Origin: Ga0077555 sp050187415
GTDB taxonomy: Bacteria > Pseudomonadota > Alphaproteobacteria > Rhizobiales > Hyphomicrobiaceae
Length of the DNA: 64,000 bases
Assembly (NCBI GenBank): GCA_050187415.1
Contig: JBFWXN010000018.1
Span: forward strand, 1-64,000
Direction: 5' to 3'
Shown: one piece after another, positions 16,762 through 26,490 of the stretch
Numbering within the stretch: the stretch's first letter is position 1
Layout of the letters: each line of letters opens with the position of its first letter
The notes under the pieces: generated by a model
Told to the model about the DNA's origin: nothing
Seen by the model: only the letters and a program-made list of their open reading frames with translations
Database searches by the model: none
Program-made: the position numbers and the translations under genes

Positions 16762-17008
16762 GAGAATCTCCCCCAGTTCGAGAATGTGGAGTAGGAAGTC
16801 CGGTAGGCGGGCACCGTATTTGAGTCGACGAACCTATCGTGGAGACGGCCCATCGCCGCACGGAGCCCGAGATTCGCGCGGACCATGCCCCAACAGGTGC
16901 CCTCTTGCAACACGGCATGCAAAGCCGACGACAGCCCAATCGCCTTGGCGGTTAATTGGTGACGGCCTGCGTTGCCTGTTGCCGGTCCGCAACATTCCCG
17001 GCAGACGC

Positions 17009-18094
17009 CTAGAAGTGATCCCAGCCTGTGCGTGAAAGCACGAATGGGCTATCGTCGCAATCGAGGAAGGCAATCTCTCGCGTCCGGCAGATACGTCCAA
17101 TTCGAGTGACGCCAAACGGTTCGGGTGCACTTCGGCCAGCAGCGATGGCGGCCCTCTCGAATGTGTCGGCCTCGCTGGCGTCGACCGCTATGAGGAGCTC
17201 ATAATCGTCACCTCCGGCGAGCACTTCGTTCCATCGGTCCGGATCGACCGATATGGCGGCCCTCGCGACCGCATCCCTGGGAATGGCTTCGTTCCTCACC
17301 TTGGCCCCGACGCCGCCGGCGCGGCACATCCGCCCGAGATCCTTGGCCAGGCCGTCCGAAAGGTCCATCGCTGCCGAGGCGTGTCGCCGAAGAACGTCTC
17401 GCAGTGCCAAACGCGGTTGCGGGCGCCGGTATTTGCGCTCCGCCGCTCGTACGGCGGTCCGGTCCACCCCCCACTGCGTGGCCAGGGCCGGATCGCGCAA
17501 CAGGGCAAGCCCCAATGCAGCCTCACCGAGGGAACCGGAGACGAACAATACGTCGCCAGGTCTCGCCGTACCGCGCCGCACCATCCGACCACTGGGAACT
17601 TCGCCGAACACTGTGATCGAGATCGTCAACGGTCCGGACCGCCTGTCCGTGTCGCCCCCGATCAAATGCATGCCGAACGCAGCTTGGGCCTCGCCGAGCC
17701 CTTCCGCAAACGCCGCCATCCACACTCGCTTCGGTGCCTCCGGAAAGCTGAGCGCCATCAGGTAGGCACGGGGCTCGGCCCCTTTGGCGGCGAGGTCCGA
17801 GACGTTCACCGCCAGCGCCTTCCACGCGACATCCGCGGGAGGATCTTCGGCCAAAAAGTGGACGCCGGAGGCGATGGGATCGGTCTTGACGATCAGATCG
17901 TGGCCGGGCGTCGGCACGAAGGCAGCACAATCGTCCGCCAGGCCGAACGCCCCCGGGTAACCTGCAGCGAGTGGAGCCAGGTACGCCTGTATGATCGCTT
18001 CCTCGCCATGAAGCGCATCATCCGAACCCAAACCTTCCGGTACGCTGTTCATGACGCTGCACGCCTTCTTGCTCTCGCCGACCGCCCCCTTCAA
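17009..18094 (-). CDS. thiL: Thiamine-monophosphate kinase
   Basis: A 361-residue ThiL (EC 2.7.4.16), which phosphorylates thiamine monophosphate to the diphosphate. Family motifs of the PurM/SelD-like fold are present: LADDCAAFVPTPG, VKTDPIASGVHFL, DVAWKALAVNVSDLAAKGAEP, LIGGDTDR, AAMDLSDGLAKDL and LAGGDDYELL. It is ThiL, not SelD: the SelD N-terminal Cys/Sec-Lys active-site loop is absent. The long form starts at a TTG overlapping the pepF stop (TTGA); an ATG at 18052 is an alternative. Either way it is coupled to pepF. Confidence 0.93.
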   Translation of the reverse strand: MKGAVGESKKACSVMNSVPEGLGSDDALHGEEAIIQAYLAPLAAGYPGAFGLADDCAAFVPTPGHDLIVKTDPIASGVHFLAEDPPADVAWKALAVNVSDLAAKGAEPRAYLMALSFPEAPKRVWMAAFAEGLGEAQAAFGMHLIGGDTDRRSGPLTISITVFGEVPSGRMVRRGTARPGDVLFVSGSLGEAALGLALLRDPALATQWGVDRTAVRAAERKYRRPQPRLALRDVLRRHASAAMDLSDGLAKDLGRMCRAGGVGAKVRNEAIPRDAVARAAISVDPDRWNEVLAGGDDYELLIAVDASEADTFERAAIAAGRSAPEPFGVTRIGRICRTREIAFLDCDDSPFVLSRTGWDHF

Positions 18095-19968
18095 CTCACC
18101 CTGTCCATGGCCTCGAGCTCATCGATGAAGCCTTCGAGCACCTTGAGGCCCTTCGACCAGAAGGCCGGATCGCGCGCATCGAGGCCGAACGGCGCCAACA
18201 ACTCCGAGTGATGTTTCGAACCGCCCGCCTTGAGCATCTCGAAGTATTTCTGGACGAATCCGGGGTGTGCCTCCTGATAGAGGCCGTAAAGCGAGTTGAC
18301 CAGACAGTCGCCGAACGCGTAGGCATAGACGTAGAACGGCGAATGAATGAAGTGCGGGATGTAGGTCCAGAACGTCTCGTAGCCGGGCTTGCACTCGACT
18401 GCCGGGCCGAGACTTTCGGCTTGGATCGCCATCCAGAAGCCATTCAGATCGTCGCTCGTCAGCTCGCCCCCGCGACGCGCCTCATGCACCTTTCGCTCGA
18501 ACGTATAGAACGCGATCTGGCGCACGACCGTGTTGATCATATCTTCCACCTTCTGCGCCAGCATCGCCTTGCGCTCGCGTGGATCGGTGGTCGCCGCCAG
18601 CATGGCGCGGAAGGTCAGCATTTCGCCGAACACCGATGCCGTCTCGGCAAGCGTCAGCGGTGTCGAGGCGAGTAAAGGCCCCTGCGGCGCGGCCAGCACC
18701 TGATGCACGCCGTGGCCGAGCTCATGCGCAAGTGTCATCACGTCGCGCGCCTTGCCCTGGTAGTTCATCAGCACGTAAGGGTGCGCCGAGGGGACCGTCG
18801 GATGCGAAAAAGCTCCTGGCGCCTTGCCCGGCCTGACCGGAGCATCGATCCAGCCGCTCTTGAAAAACTTTGCCGCAATGTCCGCCATGTCCGGCGCAAA
18901 GCCACGATAGGCATCGAGCACAAGTCGCTCCGCCTCCGGCCATGTCACCACACGCTCCGGCTTCTCCGGCAGCGGTGCGTTGCGATCCCAATGCGCAAGC
19001 TTGTCGAGCCCGAGCCACCTGGCCTTCATCGCGTAATAGCGGTGCGCAGTACGCGGATAGGCCTCGCGCACGGTCGACACCAGGGCTTCGACGACGTCCC
19101 GCTCGACCCGGTTCGAAAGATGGCGTGCATCGGCCACATCCTTGAACCCACGCCAGCGGTCCGAAATCTCCTTGTCCTTGGCGAGCGTGTTCGTGATCAG
19201 CGTGAAGAGCCTGATGTTGCCAGCGAACACCTTCGCCAGCGCCTCGGCGGCGGCTTGACGCTTCGCCCGGTCCGGAGACATCAGGAAATTGAGTGTCGCC
19301 TCGAGACCGAGCGGCTCGGGCTCGCCCTCGACCTCGTAACGAAGCGCCGACATCGTCTCATTGAACAAGCGGTCGAATGCCCCGCCCGCCGTCATGCTCT
19401 TTTCGAGGAACAGCTTCTCGATTGGCTCGTCGAGTTGGTAGGGTTTCTCCTTCCTGAGATCATCGAGCCATGGCTTGAGGCGCGCCAGTCTCGGCTCCTT
19501 CAAGCCGTGCTTGAGTTCGGCCTCGTCGATCTGGTTGAGTTCGAGTTCGAAGAACAGGAAATCACCGGACGCCTCGGTCAGTTTCTCGCGCACATCGCCA
19601 TAGAACTTGGCACGGGCCGGGTCGGACATGTTCGCGTAGTAGAGCAGGCCCGAGTACGAGCCGAGCCGGCCCATCACATCGGCGAGCCGTTCATAGGCCT
19701 CGATCGCCTCTGCCAACGCCAGCCCATCACGCCCCATGCCCTTGAGCTTACCCTGATAGCGGGCCTTCAAAGCCGCGGCGTCGGCGGCGACCTTCTCCAG
19801 GTCGCGCTTGAGCTCGGGCGCCTCCATGCCCGGGTAGAGGTCGCCGAGATTCCATTCCGGCATCGCGCCGAGATCCGACGCCACGCCTGAGCTCCCACCC
19901 GCCGCAGCCGCCGCTGCAACGGCCTCGACGCCAGGTTTCGCAGAGAAGAAGGAAGCGGCTGACCTCAT
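18091..19968 (-). CDS. pepF: M3-family oligoendopeptidase F
   Basis: A 625-residue zinc metallopeptidase of the M3B (PepF) family that degrades oligopeptides in the cytoplasm. The zinc motif HELGH is at 415-419 with the third ligand E442 in LAETASVFGE. The N-terminal WNLGDLYPGMEAPEL is the typical PepF start, and the first 35 residues (Ala/Gly-rich) are extra; an ATG at residue 36 (MPEWNL) is an alternative start. thiL follows with overlap. Confidence 0.93.
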   Translation of the reverse strand: MRSAASFFSAKPGVEAVAAAAAAGGSSGVASDLGAMPEWNLGDLYPGMEAPELKRDLEKVAADAAALKARYQGKLKGMGRDGLALAEAIEAYERLADVMGRLGSYSGLLYYANMSDPARAKFYGDVREKLTEASGDFLFFELELNQIDEAELKHGLKEPRLARLKPWLDDLRKEKPYQLDEPIEKLFLEKSMTAGGAFDRLFNETMSALRYEVEGEPEPLGLEATLNFLMSPDRAKRQAAAEALAKVFAGNIRLFTLITNTLAKDKEISDRWRGFKDVADARHLSNRVERDVVEALVSTVREAYPRTAHRYYAMKARWLGLDKLAHWDRNAPLPEKPERVVTWPEAERLVLDAYRGFAPDMADIAAKFFKSGWIDAPVRPGKAPGAFSHPTVPSAHPYVLMNYQGKARDVMTLAHELGHGVHQVLAAPQGPLLASTPLTLAETASVFGEMLTFRAMLAATTDPRERKAMLAQKVEDMINTVVRQIAFYTFERKVHEARRGGELTSDDLNGFWMAIQAESLGPAVECKPGYETFWTYIPHFIHSPFYVYAYAFGDCLVNSLYGLYQEAHPGFVQKYFEMLKAGGSKHHSELLAPFGLDARDPAFWSKGLKVLEGFIDELEAMDRVS

Positions 19969-20118
19969 GTCGGGACCTCTTGGATTTGTATGACGGCTGG
20001 GGTTCTATGTGCGTGGCTCCCGGTCTCGGTTCAAGCGCGTTTCGTCATACCGGGAGAACACACAGGCTGGGGAGCGCCAACGTGCCCCACGACAAGGCAG
20101 TGCGGAGGAGCGACCGGA

Positions 20119-20958
20119 ATGCGCAACAGCAAGCTTGAAATCCGCCCGTCGTCGGGCGCTTTGGGTGCCGAGATCGTTGGCGTCGATCTTGCTCAGCCTC
20201 TCGACGACGAGAACGTCGGAACCCTGAAAGGCGCGCTTGCCGAGCACGGCGTCATTTTCTTCAGAGATCAGGTTCTGACGCCCGATCAACACATCGCGTT
20301 TGCCCGTAATTTCGGGCCGATCAACATCAATCGCTTCTTCAAGAGCGACGCGCAGCACCCTGAGATCGCAGAGGTACGCAAGGAGCCGGAGCAGGCGCGC
20401 AACATCGGCGGCAACTGGCACACCGACCACAGCTACGACCAGATTCCCGCCCTCGGCTCCGTGCTCCTCGCCCGCGAGGTGCCCACCCGGGGCGGCGACA
20501 CGCTCTTTGCCTGCATGGCGAAAGCGTTCGCGGCGCTGTCCCCGGGCCTGCAGAAAACCCTCGAGGGCTTGCGGGCGGTCCACTCGAGCCGGCACGTCTT
20601 CGGCCGCCCGCAGTATGGTCGCGAGATGAATGGGCGCATCGGTAATCCGGAGGAGGCGACCCAGGACGCCGTCCATCCGATGGTCGTGCGCCATCCGGAC
20701 TCGGGTCGCAAGGTGCTGTTTGTGAACCCTGGTTTCACCACCCACATCGAGGGATGGACCGAGGCGGAGAGCAAGGGGCTGCTCGAGACGCTTTACGCAC
20801 ACGCACGGCGACCGGACTTCCACACCCGATTTCAGTGGCAGACGGGCTCGATCGCCTTTTGGGACAACCGGGCGACGTGGCACTATGCCGTTAACGACTA
20901 CCAGGGCGAGCGCCGCCTGATGCACCGCATCACCGTCGAGGGCGTGCCGCTGAACTAG
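20119..20958 (+). CDS. TauD/TfdA-family 2-oxoglutarate/Fe(II) dioxygenase
   Basis: A 279-residue non-heme iron dioxygenase. The triad is H101 and D103 (NWHTDHSY) and H255 (TWHYAVNDY), with Arg at 266/270 for 2-oxoglutarate. It retains the RGGDTLFACM segment of TauD/AtsK-like enzymes. GGAGGAG lies 8 nt before the ATG at 20119; an in-frame extension to 19990 is rejected. Candidate substrates in this family include sulfonates, sulfate esters and aryloxyalkanoates; none can be chosen here. Confidence 0.88.
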   Translation: MRNSKLEIRPSSGALGAEIVGVDLAQPLDDENVGTLKGALAEHGVIFFRDQVLTPDQHIAFARNFGPININRFFKSDAQHPEIAEVRKEPEQARNIGGNWHTDHSYDQIPALGSVLLAREVPTRGGDTLFACMAKAFAALSPGLQKTLEGLRAVHSSRHVFGRPQYGREMNGRIGNPEEATQDAVHPMVVRHPDSGRKVLFVNPGFTTHIEGWTEAESKGLLETLYAHARRPDFHTRFQWQTGSIAFWDNRATWHYAVNDYQGERRLMHRITVEGVPLN

Positions 20959-21039
20959 GCGGGGCCACCGTCAAACGGCGACCCAGCTCGTTCCTCAACC
21001 GCGCCGTGCGGTTCTCCCGCCGTCGAGTTCGGAGATCCG

Positions 21040-21852
21040 ATGCTGTTCTTCATCTCCAAGCTCGTGGGCTTCCTCGTGCAGCCTTCGACGCTGATCTGGC
21101 TGCTTCTCGTGGCCGGCCTGATGCGCGCAAGGTCTCCCCGAGCGCTGTCCCGTCGCCAGGGCATGCGCCTCTGCTGGACCGCCGCATCGTTGTTGATGAT
21201 TGCTGGCCTGTCGCCCCTGGCGAGTTGGGCCATGTGGCCGCTGGAGGCCCGTTTTCCTGTGGCCCATGTTCCGCCCGGCAACCGCGGCTATTCCGGCATC
21301 ATCGTCCTCGGCGGAGGCGAGGATGGAAGCAACTCAGCACGTAGGGGCCTGTTGCACATCAACGAGGCCGGGGATCGCATCACCACGGCCTCCACACTGG
21401 CATTCCGGTTGCCCGACGCTCGTCTGGTCTTCACTGGTGCGGCCGTCTCGCTCACCCAGGCCAAACCCGACAGCGCAGCGGCGGTCCGCGACTATTGGCT
21501 ATCGATCGGCATACCCGCCGCACGCATCGTCGTCGAGGACCGATCGCGCAATACCTTCGAAAATGCGACGCTGACGTACGCGCTTCTCAAACCGACGCGC
21601 GCCAAACGCTTTCTACTCGTTACGTCCGCCGCTCACATGCCGCGCGCTATGGGGGCCTTCCGCCAGGCCGGCTTCGATGTCGACGCGTTTCCCACCGATT
21701 TCCGCACCAGCATCGAGGACGAGCCGCTCGACCTGTTCGCCTCGTTTCCAGCGGGCCTGAAGCGTCTCGACGAAGCGACGAAAGAATGGATCGGCCTCGT
21801 CGCTTATCGTGTGTTGGGGCGGACCAACGAGCTCTTTCCCGGCCCCCGCTAG
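21040..21852 (+). CDS. YdcF/ElyC-like DUF218 membrane protein
   Basis: A 270-residue protein with two N-terminal membrane segments (residues about 5-27 and 45-65) and a DUF218 domain: GIIVLGGGEDG, PDARLVFTGA, VVEDRSRNTFENA (the conserved RSxxTxEN motif) and FLLVTSAAHMPRAMGAF. ElyC and SanA of this family act in envelope and peptidoglycan precursor homeostasis in enterobacteria; the molecular activity is unclear. GGAGATCCG precedes the ATG. The MFS gene follows on the same strand. Confidence 0.82.
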   Translation: MLFFISKLVGFLVQPSTLIWLLLVAGLMRARSPRALSRRQGMRLCWTAASLLMIAGLSPLASWAMWPLEARFPVAHVPPGNRGYSGIIVLGGGEDGSNSARRGLLHINEAGDRITTASTLAFRLPDARLVFTGAAVSLTQAKPDSAAAVRDYWLSIGIPAARIVVEDRSRNTFENATLTYALLKPTRAKRFLLVTSAAHMPRAMGAFRQAGFDVDAFPTDFRTSIEDEPLDLFASFPAGLKRLDEATKEWIGLVAYRVLGRTNELFPGPR

Positions 21853-21956
21853 CCGGTTCTTCGCGCAACAAGACGATGGACCGGTGGGCACATCGCCAGC
21901 TCGGCGCAGCACGGTTTGGCTTGCCACTCACCTGGGGATCGGCCATCGCTGTGCGG

Positions 21957-23315
21957 ATGCAAAAGCTCTCCGACCCATTGCAGCCGGCACGTTCGGCACG
22001 AGCATCGCTCTCGCAACGCTCGGGCATGCCGCTCCTGGTGATGCTCGTTGCGACGACCAGCCTATCGCAGTTCTTTCGCGCGTCGACAAACGTCATCGCC
22101 CCCGAATTGATCCGCGACCTGTCGCTGACGCCGGAGATGCTGGGCTTCGCCAATGCCTGCTTTTTCTGGGCTCTGCTCGCGATCCAGGTGCCGGTCGGCC
22201 TGTTGTTCGATCGCATCGGCGCTCGTTACACGGTCGGCATGCTGGCAATTTTCGCCGTAGCGGGAGCCTTGCTGCATGCCGTCGTCACGACCGGGAACGG
22301 CTTGGCGGGAGCACGCTTCCTGCTCGGGCTCGGTCACGGCGGCAGCTTCATTGCCTGCGTTTTCCTGGTTTCCCGGTGGTACCCCCGGCAGCGCTGGACG
22401 ACGGTGCTGTCACGCGTTTGGGCAGGCAGCATGCTCGGCATCGCCGCCGCTGGAACGCCGCTGGCACTGGCCGCCGACACGATCGGCTGGCGGCAATCGT
22501 TTCTCATCCTTGCCGTAATCTCGGCTCTCGTAGCGCTGCTCTTCGTGATCGTGGTCCGCGATCAACCGCCGGGAACGCCTGAAATTGGGCACGAGCCGGA
22601 AACCGTGGCCACCGCCCTCAAGGGTTTCATGACCATCCTGCGCCTGCCCGGACTGCCCCACGTCCTCGCGTTGCAAACCGTGGCCTATGCCGTTCTCACC
22701 ACGATCCTGGGTCTCTGGGCGGGCACTTACCTGCACGATGTGCATGGGCTCGGAACGATCGAACGTGGCAATGTGCTGATTGCCATGGCCCTCGGCCAGA
22801 TCGTCGGGCTTCTGGCCATGGGCCCGCTCGACCGTCTGCTCGACACGCGGAAATGGGTCGCCGTCGCCGGTGCCACGTGTACTCTCATCGTTCTGTCGGT
22901 CCTGGCCGCGTTTCCGGCGCTGCCGACGTCCATCGCCATTGCGTTGCTGGTTCTGCTCACTGCCGTCGCCGCCTATGGGCCCGTGATCGTCTCGCACGCA
23001 CGCACATTTTACCCCGAGCGCCTTGCCGGTCGCGGCGTGACAACTGCGAATATGGCGCAACTTCTAGGGTGTGCCCTGCTGCCGATGTTGACCGGCCTGA
23101 TACCTGGCTTCTTCCCGATCGGACCATCCGGCTACGCGACGGAGGCCTATGGCTGGATCTTTGCCGCAATCGCGGCCACCTTGCTCTGCGGCCTGCTGGG
23201 CTACCTCAAGGCGCGCGACGTGCCGCCGAGCCAGGGAACCATTGCAACTGTATCGACCGCCGTAGCGCCGATACCGGACATAAGCCAACCCCGAACCAAG
23301 GGGACAGGGGCCTAA
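21957..23315 (+). CDS. Major facilitator superfamily transporter
   Basis: A 452-residue MFS permease with about 12 hydrophobic segments. The motif-A-like loop between TM2 and TM3 is present (LLFDRIGARYTVGM), and so is the GARFLLGLGHGGSFIA segment of TM4. The substrate is unknown. The start is uncertain: ATG 21957 has only a weak Shine-Dalgarno sequence, and ATG 21876 or ATG 22026 are alternatives. The FAH-family hydrolase begins 12 nt after its stop, so the two probably form an operon for uptake and breakdown of one compound. Confidence 0.8.
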   Translation: MQKLSDPLQPARSARASLSQRSGMPLLVMLVATTSLSQFFRASTNVIAPELIRDLSLTPEMLGFANACFFWALLAIQVPVGLLFDRIGARYTVGMLAIFAVAGALLHAVVTTGNGLAGARFLLGLGHGGSFIACVFLVSRWYPRQRWTTVLSRVWAGSMLGIAAAGTPLALAADTIGWRQSFLILAVISALVALLFVIVVRDQPPGTPEIGHEPETVATALKGFMTILRLPGLPHVLALQTVAYAVLTTILGLWAGTYLHDVHGLGTIERGNVLIAMALGQIVGLLAMGPLDRLLDTRKWVAVAGATCTLIVLSVLAAFPALPTSIAIALLVLLTAVAAYGPVIVSHARTFYPERLAGRGVTTANMAQLLGCALLPMLTGLIPGFFPIGPSGYATEAYGWIFAAIAATLLCGLLGYLKARDVPPSQGTIATVSTAVAPIPDISQPRTKGTGA

Positions 23316-23327
23316 GGGAGGACGACC

Positions 23328-24521
23328 GTGCGCGACCTGATGACAGCCGCAGCGACACTACCGGAAGATCATCGAACGGCCGCTCTCGCCGGCCGTATCT
23401 GGCGTCCCGATGTTGGCGGCCCCTCGGTCGTGCGCATCGACGACGGCCGCGTCATCGACGTGAGCCAAGGCGGGCCGAACCAGGGCACGCCGACGATGAC
23501 GGCACTGTGCGAAACCGCGGAGCCCGCCTCTCGGCTGCGCAGCCTCGACGGCGACGATCTCGGTCCTCTCGAAGCGATATTGGCCAATACGCCGGAGGCA
23601 ACGCGCGATCCTTCAAAGCCTTGGTTGCTGGCACCGATCGACCTGCAGGCAATCAAGGCGGCCGGCGTTACCTTTGCTCGCTCGATGGTTGAACGCGTTA
23701 TCGAGGAGCAGGCCAAGGGCGCTCCTGAAAAGGCGCTCGCCATTCGCGCCGAGGTCGAACGCCAGCTTGGCGGGGACTTGCGGCGCCTGAAGCCTGGTTC
23801 GCCACAGGCCCTCGCCCTGAAGAGGGCATTGATCGAGGCCGACGCCTGGTCGCAGTATCTCGAGGTCGGTATTGGGGAAGACGCGGAGATCTTTACCAAG
23901 GCGCAGCCGTTGTCGGCCGTCGGCCATGGGATGGAGGCAGGCCTTCATCCACGATCCACCTGGAACAACCCCGAGCCCGAGGTCGCCCTGGTCGTTGCAT
24001 CGGATGGCCGCATCGTGGGGGCGACGCTTGGCAACGACGTCAATCTGCGCGATTTCGAGGGCCGCTCCGCACTCCTGCTGTCCAAGGCCAAAGATAACAA
24101 CGCATCGGCCTCCGTCGGCCCATTCATTCGGTTCTTCGACACCCGCTTCACGCTCGATACCGTGCGACACATGGAGGTCTCTCTCGAGGTGGCAGGCGTG
24201 GATGGCTTCCGCCTGACCGGGACGTCGTCGATGCGCGAAATCGCCCGAGATCCGGCCGATCTCGTCAGCGAGTTGATCGGCAAGACGCATCAGTATCCCG
24301 ACGGTGCCGTTCTCTATCTCGGCACCATGTTCGCCCCGACGGAGGACCGCGACGCGCCCGGCATGGGCTTCACCCACAAGGCCGGTGATGTCGTGACGAT
24401 CGGCACGCCGGCCCTGGGACGTCTCTCCAATCGCATGACCATGGCCGATGCTGCCCCGCCTTGGACCTTTGGGGCGCGCGCCTTGATGGAGAACCTCGCC
24501 CGACGCGGACTGCTCAAGTAG
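23328..24521 (+). CDS. Fumarylacetoacetate hydrolase-family protein
   Basis: A 397-residue FAH-superfamily enzyme. The C-terminal catalytic domain has GVTFARSM, WNNPEPEVALVVASDGRIVGATLGNDVNLRDFEGRS (acidic metal ligands in EPE and later Asp), and GDVVTIGTPALGRLSNRM. Length and motifs resemble the sugar-acid dehydratase branch (for example 2-keto-3-deoxy-D-arabinonate dehydratase) more than true FAH; this is inference. GTG 23328 is chosen because GGGAGG lies 6-7 nt upstream; ATG at 23340 is the alternative. Confidence 0.82.
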   Translation: MRDLMTAAATLPEDHRTAALAGRIWRPDVGGPSVVRIDDGRVIDVSQGGPNQGTPTMTALCETAEPASRLRSLDGDDLGPLEAILANTPEATRDPSKPWLLAPIDLQAIKAAGVTFARSMVERVIEEQAKGAPEKALAIRAEVERQLGGDLRRLKPGSPQALALKRALIEADAWSQYLEVGIGEDAEIFTKAQPLSAVGHGMEAGLHPRSTWNNPEPEVALVVASDGRIVGATLGNDVNLRDFEGRSALLLSKAKDNNASASVGPFIRFFDTRFTLDTVRHMEVSLEVAGVDGFRLTGTSSMREIARDPADLVSELIGKTHQYPDGAVLYLGTMFAPTEDRDAPGMGFTHKAGDVVTIGTPALGRLSNRMTMADAAPPWTFGARALMENLARRGLLK

Positions 24522-24632
24522 CGCCTCGCTCGACCCGTGGCTCGACAGGGCAATTTGCGGTCCGTCTTGGAGCACGCGTTAACGCATTGGAAAGCCCTTT
24601 CTTTTCGCACCCAGGGTCGACCGATAAAGTGG

Positions 24633-24663
24633 TCCCGTAAACTTTTGATCAAAGTTTCCGGGA
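24633..24663 (+). promoter_or_regulatory. Hairpin/palindrome over the 5' leader of the thioredoxin-like gene
   Basis: AAACTTT and AAAGTTT are 7-bp arms around TGATC (24639-24657), extended after a 2x2 internal loop by TCCC with GGGA (24633-24636 and 24660-24663). The outer strand contains the start of GGGAG, the only good Shine-Dalgarno sequence before the ATG at 24677. It could be an operator, an RNA switch or a weak terminator. Confidence 0.4.
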
Positions 24664-24676
24664 GTCACCCCGCGCC

Positions 24677-25066
24677 ATGCGCTTATTCGCCGCCCTGCTC
24701 TCCGCAGTCGCATTCTTGATCGGCAATGCCGCGTCGCTCAACGCGGCGCGCACCGACGCTTCCGCGCCAGCTCATCGGCTCGAGCTCGTCGTGATAGAGG
24801 TTGCGGGCTGCAGGGTCTGCGACCTCGTTCGCACGTATATTCAGCCCGCCTACGAAGCGTCACCCCGCGCCCGCCAGGTGCCGATGCGCTACATCGACGT
24901 GACAAGCCAGGATGAGCTGACGTTGGGCCTCAACGAACGGGTGGCCACCGTTCCGACCATCGTGCTCCTCCGCGACGGCCGTGAGGTCGATCGCGTCACA
25001 GGTTACACCGGCCCTCACAACTTCCTGATTGCCATCTCGGCCATGCTCGACACCGTCGGCGATTGA
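24677..25066 (+). CDS. Small secreted thioredoxin-like protein
   Basis: A 129-residue protein: signal peptide (LFAALLSAVAFLIGNAASLNA), then a short thioredoxin fold with GCRVC (C45, C48) and the cis-Pro loop TVPTIVLLRDG (P93). Similar short periplasmic thioredoxins include SoxS/SoxW-type proteins; no sox genes are visible, so I give no symbol. GGGAG stands about 12 nt before the ATG, inside a hairpin. It is convergent with the TPR gene. Confidence 0.78.
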   Translation: MRLFAALLSAVAFLIGNAASLNAARTDASAPAHRLELVVIEVAGCRVCDLVRTYIQPAYEASPRARQVPMRYIDVTSQDELTLGLNERVATVPTIVLLRDGREVDRVTGYTGPHNFLIAISAMLDTVGD

Positions 25067-25115
25067 ACGCCGACGTCATCACCACGCCATACGCGCCGAC
25101 GTGCGTTACCGAGCC

Positions 25116-26399
25116 TCACGACAACCCCATCAGCGGATAGCCTCCATCGCGCTCGTTCAACGGACGACGCGAACGGATGAGCCGTCCGGCTCGATCACCA
25201 CGCCCCGCTCTCAGCATGGCCGCCGTCAAAGTATACTCGATGAGGTCCCGCTGAGCGCGGCTGCCGCCAAGACGCTCGTGCTGCTCGAGGATCGGCTCTA
25301 GCGCGGAGATGGTGCCGTCCCAGTCCTGCCGCGCAAAGGCTTCGAAAGCCGCCGCAACGGGCCCGACGATCTCGGCAGCGGCCCCCTTCGGTGCCTCGGC
25401 GATCCTGGCCAGGGCCTCGCCGTTCCCGGCCATCGCGTGCGCCAATGCCGCGTGGACGTCCGAGAACGCCAACCCGGGCTTTGGAAACCATTGCGTCGCG
25501 TAGTCGCTCAGGTCCCGCCAGAGTTCGGGCCGTCGTTTCTCGCCGGCCAGCTCCGCCCGGAACAGGAACGATGCGCAGTCCGTCAACACGTTGAGCTGCG
25601 GTCCCCACGCAGCGCCCGGGTGCAGGCTCTCCCGATAGATCGACCATGCCGCCTCGCGGTCGCCGAGTTCCATCGCCCACAGCGCCCGGTGCCAGCTGAC
25701 ATGGCAATGGATATGCGCGTTCCGCGGATAATCGCGCGACCACGCGTCGAGGTACGCGAAGCCCGCGCGCCGCTCGCCGACTTCATAGTACAAGTGCGCG
25801 CGAATATGGGCGCCGTGTCCGTTCCGCGGCCGAGCCGCCATCGCGCCTTCGATATTCCTCTCTGCCTCATCGTATTGGCCGACTTCGAGCTGCGCGAACG
25901 CCAGCAGGCTCCGGTACCACCAGTCCTGCCCGTAGGCGTCGGCAAGAGGCTCGAGCAGACGAAGCTGCTCTTCCTCCCGGCCCACGAGCCCGGAGAACCC
26001 GATCAACCCGAACACACTCGTCGAGGGCGCCAACGCAAATGCGTCGCGCGGCCAGATCTTGATGTGTTCGCGCGTCAGCACGAGCCCATCCATGCCCCGG
26101 CCGGTCAGGATCTTCTCGAAGATGGCAATATGGCTTTGCTCCCTTGGTGTCGTTCGAGGAGCAAGTTCCATCGCCCGCGCCAATGGCGCCTTTACCTCGC
26201 CCTCTCGCCCGTAGACCTGGGCCGTGCGCGCCAGCGCGAGATGAGCGAGCGCGAACCCGTCGTCAGCCGCAATCGCCGCGCGAAACGAAGCCTCCGGATC
26301 GGGATTGGCCGAGAGCAAGGCATCGACACCTTCGACGTAGGCATCTCTCGCAGACGCCGATACTGTCGTCAGTGGGTTGTCGTAGCGATCCTTCTGCAT
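25116..26399 (-). CDS. Tetratricopeptide-repeat protein
   Basis: A 427-residue all-helical protein with TPR-like units, for example ASFRAAIAADDGFALAHLALAR (about 40-60), AFAQLEVGQYDEAERNIEGAMAARP and AHIRAHLYYEVGERRAGFAYLDAW, similar to the family annotated as 'tetratricopeptide repeat protein 38'-like. No signal peptide or membrane segment is seen. Function unknown. GGGAGG lies 5 nt before ATG 26399; the in-frame extension to 26576 is Arg/Trp-rich and unlikely. It sits downstream of a Rieske protein on the same strand with a 91-nt gap. Confidence 0.75.
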   Translation of the reverse strand: MQKDRYDNPLTTVSASARDAYVEGVDALLSANPDPEASFRAAIAADDGFALAHLALARTAQVYGREGEVKAPLARAMELAPRTTPREQSHIAIFEKILTGRGMDGLVLTREHIKIWPRDAFALAPSTSVFGLIGFSGLVGREEEQLRLLEPLADAYGQDWWYRSLLAFAQLEVGQYDEAERNIEGAMAARPRNGHGAHIRAHLYYEVGERRAGFAYLDAWSRDYPRNAHIHCHVSWHRALWAMELGDREAAWSIYRESLHPGAAWGPQLNVLTDCASFLFRAELAGEKRRPELWRDLSDYATQWFPKPGLAFSDVHAALAHAMAGNGEALARIAEAPKGAAAEIVGPVAAAFEAFARQDWDGTISALEPILEQHERLGGSRAQRDLIEYTLTAAMLRAGRGDRAGRLIRSRRPLNERDGGYPLMGLS

Positions 26400-26490
26400 G
26401 GAGGCCTCCCGCTGGACTAGCATTCCGCCAAATGTGCCAGCCGCCGCGCCGCGCCTCAATGCCTCGTCCTGTCGCCACCAGGGGCTGACC

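Noticed and set aside
17009..18094. Possible SelD (selenophosphate synthetase) supporting selenoprotein synthesis
   Set aside because: Same fold superfamily, but motifs (DVAWKALAVNVSDLAAKGAEP, GGDDYELL) are those of ThiL and the SelD Cys/Sec-Lys loop is missing.
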